Shown here one piece after another: positions 58,427 to 64,000 of a DNA stretch of 64,000 nt; position 1 is the stretch's first letter; each line of letters begins with the position of its first letter. Both the position numbers and the translations under genes were made by a program. The notes beneath the pieces are model-generated. The model saw nothing but the letters and a program-made list of their open reading frames with translations. It was not told the origin of the DNA and searched no databases. The stretch is from Macquaria australasica (lineage: Eukaryota > Chordata > Actinopteri > Centrarchiformes > Percichthyidae), in contig SEMN01000172.1 in NCBI GenBank assembly GCA_005408345.1, positions 746,501 to 810,500 of the forward strand, read 5' to 3'.

Positions 58427-60124
58427 CAGAGCTCAACCAGCGGAGAACACAGGTACATGTAGGTCTGAATACAGGATGATGGGAAGAGCTTTAAATGTTC
58501 CAATGATTCACTTTGTGAAAATACGCTTCATGGTGGTCTCTCTTTTCTTTCATGGAGCAAATAATAATACTGTATATCATGACCCCATGCTGTCACAGCT
58601 GTGGCAGATAAAACAACTGCAAAGGTTTGTTTTTCTCGTATCATTCCAAACCCCTGGTGGACTCTTTGATCCCACTGGAATCATGCTGGACCCACGGGAT
58701 GCCCAACCAGATCTAGTTGGATTATTAACAAACCAAACTAAAAACAGAGGAGTGAAGGTGAGATCAGTGCTTTTCTACTATAAGAGAGATCCCTGTTTAG
58801 AACTATGGTGATTATTCATATACGTGCACTGGTTTTAAATGAACTCAGCTGGACATTTTGTCTGTGCACATGAGGATCAACTCACAGTTAGCACCCTGAC
58901 ACTGAATGCTGCTGTAGCGTGTATCCCCCATCAGCAGAAAAAAAGAAATTGCCTGTGGCTGTGTGCCCTCGCGTTACTTTATCTTGCACAGCAGCTCGTC
59001 AGACGTCGGTTCAGTAAGAGGCATTTCGGGCTGCTACTTTCAGCCGGTGTGCTGATGCTGCTGTTACCCCCGTCAGACCATTATCCTGAAAAAGTGAGTG
59101 GGTGGAGATACAGCTGCAGTGACACTGATATCCAGCGACAGCAGCATTAATGGTCCTTATTGGATTAGAAGTACTATCACTATTAACATGTGAATCACCC
59201 TTTTTAACAATTATAGTACTTGTGCTTTCAGACTCCAGACAAATGTTGTTCCTGGTCACTCTGCGATACGTCTGAAACTGTTTTACTTTTTCCAGTTTTA
59301 GACATGAATTGATGGATGATTAATGAGCTCTACTCAGTATGTTCACTGTAGAAAAGGTAATAAAGACGTTTAATGAAGCTCATTCTGTTCTCAACAAGAG
59401 GAACTCGATCTGCCTAAAAGTCCCAACATGATGATATTAATCATAGCCACTTATGCTAATGAGGCCATTCATTAAGATAATTGATGTATTAATTATTCTG
59501 CTGCATCTAGTCTTCACAAGACATTGGCAGTGTTTATGAGCTTTACATCATGAGTTATTTTGTAAAAATCTTTCATTTTTCAAGATGAATATGCAAATGT
59601 GCAGCAGCAGTAGTTTGTGGCATGCACATACAAGTGCCCTGCCCACATGGATTTATAAGACACCAAAATACTGTTGCAGTGGTGATACAATAATTTGTGA
59701 GAAAATAACATAACTTCTGACAAATAACATTACATTTTGCATGTTTCCTTTCTGCCACAAGAAAAGGTCTTTTCTAATCATCCCACCAACAGAAGTCATT
59801 TGACATGATGAACATTTTAAGTCCTAAAATCTTCACATAAAGAGCATTAAAATATAAAAGTGTACTTCTTCCTCAGTTGCTCCTGAAGTTATGTGACCCT
59901 CTCTGCGTGAGCCTCTGCAGAGTGAACAAAAACATGATGAAATGTTTCAGTGACAAAGAACAACCACTGACTCCTGTTGAGATGTGAGCTGCACTTTAAA
60001 GAGCAACTTAACACAGCATTTTAGCTTGAACCCCGCTCCCCCTTCACAAATTCAAAAAAGCAGCCTGACTGAGTCCCCGAGTCTCCACCTTCACTAACAG
60101 ACTATCTTGAACTGCTAGCTTCGA

Positions 60125-60480
60125 TTTCTTGCTAAAGATGAAGAGAAGATACCATTCTCATATTTGTCTGTTAATAAATAAGAAGTTACAGCCTGCCGCC
60201 GGTTAGCTTAGCTTAGCATAAAGACTGGAAGCAGGGGGCTAGAGCTAGCTTGGCTCTGTCTAAAGCTAACAAAATCATAACCTGCCGACACCTCTAAAGT
60301 TTGCTGACCAACACTTAATATCTTGTTTGTTTAATCTGCACAAAAGCTGAAGAGTAAAAACATCAAGTTGTGGTTTTAGTTGAGGTATCTTGGCTGGGTG
60401 TAGTGACTTCCTGAAGCCTCGTCTGGTGGTGATAAGACTCCAAGAAGCCCAGCCAAGAAATAGTCCGGCACATGACAACG
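60125..60480 (+). repeat. Dispersed repeat (ttagcttagcataaagactgg family)
   Basis: gccggttagcttagcttagc, ataaagactggaagcagggg, gcttggctctgtctaaagct, ctaacaaaatcataacctgc, ttgtttgtttaatctgcac and ttggctgggtgtagtgactt follow the known order of this abundant fish repeat. A shorter copy is at 9445-9590. Confidence 0.65.
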
Positions 60481-60624
60481 AAAAAACAATGTTTGTGCGA
60501 CGTGAGTTCCAACAGAATAGCGTTCAGATTGCTCTTCTCAGCTTTATTTGTGTCCTTTTGTGTCAACAGACCTTCCCTCGCCAGCTCATGTTACATGAAA
60601 TTACTCAATATTTTAGTAATTTAC

Positions 60625-61036
60625 ACACAGTCCTTTATTTAAGTAAAAGTAGCACTACCACACAGTAAAAAATACTCCATTACAACTAAAAGTCCTGCAT
60701 TGAAAATGTTACTTACGTAAAAATTGCACAAGTACTATTAGCAAAATGTATTTAAAAGTATAAAAAGTAAAAGTACTAGTGTTACGCTAATATATTATTG
60801 GATTATTATTATTGGATACAGTTGGGTAGTTGAATCTGTAACAATGCATCATATTTCATAAGCTCATGATATGTTTTCTGTGCAAAATCTTGTTAAGTAA
60901 TTATAACTATCAAAATAATGTAGTAGAGTAAAAGTACAATATTTCCCTCTGAGTAGTTAAGCAGGAGTATTAAGTAGCATAAAATGAACAATACTCTAAT
61001 TTGTACTTGAGTACAACTTAGCTGAATTCCATCACT
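60625..61036 (+). repeat. Dispersed repeat (aagtaaaagtact family), long copy
   Basis: atactccattacaactaaaa, gtcctgcattgaaaatgtta, ggattattattattgga, caatgcatcatatttcataa, taaaagtacaatatttccct, gcataaaatgaacaatactc and gagtacaacttagc. Nearly the full body of the element is present in order. No coding capacity. Confidence 0.65.
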
Positions 61037-62039
61037 GTTATTTTGCTTAACATTCTGTGTCTATTGCTCACCAGTTCTTTAGTTCAGTTCTTTATCTTGA
61101 AATAGACGACTACATCCTGCTTGGTACAGAAGACACTTTTATATGAGGTGAAGTTTCAATAGTTTCAAAGGATGATATTTGAGTTTAAGATGGTCATGAA
61201 AAGCAGCTCTGCAATAAGAAATCTTACAAGAATCTCCCAGTTTTAAGTTGCCTTTCATCATTGTTCCATTCACCTACACTCTTAATATATCCCTCTTCTA
61301 ATGTATTCCACGTCAAAACAGCCCCGCACTGATTCTTATTACTGGATCTTGCAATGCAGCCAGACTCATATGTGGTCGAAGGCTCTCATCTCCTCCTCCT
61401 CACTGCTGACGTATTGCTTGCTGGGCCAGAACATATTGCTGTGTGAATAGAAGGCCAGACTAAAATCCCCTTTTCATAACCAAGCATGAATAATGGATTA
61501 AGAAATTAATCAGCTCATCGTTTTGGCAAAACAAAAACAAAAGAAAAAACAAAAAGAGGGTGAGTGATTTTTCTCGGAGCAGAGCAGAAATCATCAATAG
61601 ATAATTCAGGCTAAAGGGCTGATAGTGTGTGTTCGTCTGTTTATCCAGCTGTTCTTTCACTCACAAAAGACCAACAATTAATCCAAGTTTTCATAGAAAC
61701 AGGCGACAATGTCTGGATGGATATTTAAACCATGACATAAACCAGTTGTATAGCCTTGAATAGCCCAATGGATCCAGCTGGTTTGGATTTAAGGGGTACT
61801 TGTTTGTTCCAGCAGTCACGCTTGCTTTGGTCGTATTCACATTACTCTAAGGCACTGCCCATAGGGGATGTAGTTAAACCATCCTAGGAATAAGATTAAA
61901 AAAACGAAAGCCCGAAAGCAACCACTTGAAACTCTTAAATACACCTCGTAATATGACAGTGACTACAGGGACAAACTAGCTATTTCTACAGCCGTACTGG
62001 TACTGGAGCTAAAAATGAAACATTATTTTTGGATTGGTG

Positions 62040-62108
62040 CTAGAGCAAAGGTCGAGGAATCACCAAAATAATTAGGGATTATCCTCTGGCCTATCCTATC
62101 CTATCCTT
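62040..62108 (-). repeat. Fragment of the cccagaggatgaatcc family plus (cctat)n
   Basis: gaatcaccaaaataattagg then gattatcctctgg is the reverse complement of the family's gatgaatcc...ttggtgat segment. Directly after it three cctat units lie in tandem (62093-62107). Confidence 0.45.
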
Positions 62109-63461
62109 TACACTCATGACAGCAAACTTCCTCACCAGATTCAATTCATTTGAATAAAATCTCTGCGGTTTACCTTGAGTTTAACTTTAGTGAACCTTGA
62201 CACAGACACAAGACAATTTGCATCATCTACCACTACTGGAGCAATCGATCCAAACTAAGTTGAAGACTGAGGAAGCTAACGTTTTAGCTAATGCTGTTTC
62301 AAATGCTACTTTGATAAAATTACATTTGCAGTAAAAAAGCCCTTTGATGTGGTTGTGGCTGGACTGAGTCAGTAGATAGATACATGATAAAATTAATCTA
62401 CTTTGTTCTAACTTTCTTGTGCACAAGCTAGTGAAATAGCTAGCAAGCTAACTAAATTTAGGGAATTTTACTCGACTGCTTCACGGTATAACCAGACACT
62501 TTTGCATCACGGATAGTGGGACAAAAAGCTATCAACTGACAATTGATTTAAGGCAGTTGGGAAATGTTTACTTAATGAGCAAAAATTGGCAGGTGGAGCA
62601 AACTCCACCCACTTGGTTTTTACTGGAGCTGAAAAACTACATCTGCTTGGTTTTTGTGGAAATTTCAGCCAAGAGCTCCGGGAAAAAAACAAGTAAGTAG
62701 ATCTTATAATACGAATTTGTTGTATTTCCAAGGTCAAGCTCGAACCTTCAAGCTCAAATTTAACATTCTTAGTCATTTCTTAAATTCGGTTTTGGTTTAC
62801 AGCTCAGCCTTAGTAAACTTTTGCCAATTGAGCCACCAGCACAAACTAGAAACATCTGTGTTTGTCATTGATCATTTATCATAAAAGCTTGTTGCTCTCA
62901 TGGTTCTCACCTTTTGACAAATTGATCTTATTAAGCGTTCTTCCAGCTGTCAGTCAACAGTTCTTTTAACGAAAACCAGAAAGCTCATTGACTTCTGAAG
63001 GTCTGATGCAGCGTCGCATTAATGGTTCCTGGGCTCTTTTGAAACCTCCACAATCTAGATCTTTTTTAATCAAGAGAAACCTCATCTAATGACCTCTACA
63101 TTACTGACTCTGAGATCTACTCTCGCTGTTACACATCAGAGCTGCCGGTGAATGAGTTTGGTCAGGGACACGGTAAGTCAGGTGGATGATGGGAAATGAG
63201 ACGGTTATTACTTATGAGCATTTACTGGAGCTGCCACAGTATTGCCTTGTTACTGTGGGAAAAGTATTGTGTTCTCGCTCATCTGCACTTGTGTGTGAGA
63301 TGGTGTGTGCGTGTGTGTGCGCGCATGAGCGTGTGTTTGTGCATTTAGATACTTTATTGTCCCCCAAGAGAAAACTCATTTTCCCAGCCTGTACATGGAG
63401 ACATTAAAGAGCCATAATAAAAAAATACACACTGGCATTGGTATATGTACCATTGCTACTC

Positions 63462-63463
<2 letters not shown>

Positions 63464-63501
<38 letters not shown>
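63464..63501 (+). repeat. (GT)n microsatellite
   Basis: About 19 GT units. Confidence 0.97.
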
Positions 63502-63503
<2 letters not shown>

Positions 63504-63595
63504 ACCTCATGCAATTGGACACTAATGAGAGCAGAGTGTGTTACAGCCTCAGGGAGCAGCCTGGGGAAATCAGTGGCTTTAAAACCACAACCAAC

Positions 63596-63850
63596 ACACA
63601 CTCCCTCCATCCTCTTCTGCTCCTTCTACTTTACCTAATTTCCCTCTTTCAAATCTCTCTTAAATTCTCTTCATCTCTTCCTCTTCCAAAGCTTCATCCT
63701 TCTAACCTTTTGATTTCTGTCTCCCTCCTGTTTTTGCTGTCCATTCACCCACCTTTTCTCTTTATCCGCTCGTCCTCTTGTTCAATTATTCCACTCCTCC
63801 TTTCTCCTCTGTGCCTTCCTCCTTCCCTTGCAAGTCACCTCTCTGTTCGT
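63596..63850 (+). repeat. Pyrimidine-rich tract
   Basis: About 250 bases dominated by C and T on the + strand (ctcttc, cctcct, tttctc strings). The 163-codon frame at 63395-63886 crosses it together with the (GT)n tract and is Leu/Ser/Pro-rich by composition only. Confidence 0.6.
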
Positions 63851-63874
63851 CCGTCATATTCTGCCTCCATCATG

Positions 63875-64000
63875 GATGTATTATAAGAACTGGATGCCGG
63901 ACCCAAAGATGGCGCCTATTCAGTCCAATGAGAATTGCTCGCCTGACGCATACGCCGAAAAAGTTTCTAGCTTCGGGGTTTACTTCCGGGTTATGCGGCC
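63875..64000 (+). repeat. Start of a possible dispersed repeat, cut by the window end
   Basis: A compositional shift occurs at about 63875 to a CG-containing block (aagatggcgcctattcagtc, tgacgcatacgccgaaaaag, ttcggggtttacttccgggt). It looks like a multicopy fish element I have seen with the phrase caatgagaattgctcgcct. It could instead be unique promoter-like sequence. Confidence 0.35.

Larger units (their letters stand above)
54464..64000 (-). other. kcnh5 intron (5'-proximal, incomplete)
   Basis: Upstream of the exon at 54267-54463 on the minus strand. The preceding exon should encode the first half of the CNBHD (ending ..VVAILG-like); I could not find it, so the intron exceeds 9.5 kb and leaves the window. 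The stretches 54470-56350, 58430-60120, 61040-62030 and 62100-63460 hold nothing recognised apart from short simple repeats. Confidence 0.75.

Noticed and set aside
63395..63886. 163-codon frame
   Set aside because: Crosses a (GT)19 tract and a pyrimidine-rich tract; composition-driven Cys/Val then Leu/Ser/Pro.
54464..64000. Search for the next upstream kcnh5 exon (first half of the CNBHD)
   Set aside because: No minus-strand segment resembling the expected sequence before GKGDVFGD was seen; the GC-rich block 57530-57700 does not encode it.

Overview
This is vertebrate genomic DNA, almost certainly from a spiny-rayed teleost fish. It is AT-rich, sparsely coding, full of (CA)n/(GT)n microsatellites and intron-split genes, and it carries dispersed repeat families that I recognise from acanthomorph fish genomes. 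There are no bacterial-style operons, and I recognised no CRISPR arrays or RNA genes.

Only three pieces of true coding sequence can be supported. (1) The last exon of gphb5, the thyrostimulin beta subunit, lies on the + strand at 2010-2201; its 5' exon(s) are outside the window. (2) The last coding exon of kcnh5 (Kv10.2/EAG2 potassium channel) lies on the minus strand at 23438-24526. (3) The preceding kcnh5 exon, which encodes the end of the cyclic-nucleotide-binding-homology domain, lies at 54267-54463. The rest of kcnh5 (PAS domain, S1-S6, pore, start of the CNBHD) must lie beyond position 64000. The two genes are therefore tail-to-tail.

Layout: 1-2009, end of a gphb5 intron with decayed SINE-like copies; 2202-about 2630, probable gphb5 3' UTR; about 2630-22350, intergenic DNA with SINE, LINE and DNA-element remnants, ending in a (GT)/(AT) microsatellite cluster; about 22354-23437, probable kcnh5 3' UTR; 24527-54266, one 29.7-kb kcnh5 intron full of repeats (MITE-like inverted-repeat elements, a truncated Rex1-type LINE, an LTR-like block, many (CA)n tracts); 54464-64000, the next kcnh5 intron, again with several inverted-repeat elements.

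The two genes act in unrelated pathways (an endocrine hormone and a neuronal voltage-gated K+ channel); I see no sign that they work together. I found no convincing new gene system. The most interesting material is the mobile-element archaeology (a repeat split by a MITE, a 30-bp inverted repeat with a third related arm, a TIR element at 56355-56756, an LTR-like block) and the relative order of gphb5 and kcnh5. Names of repeat families rest on memory of similar sequences, not on a database search.
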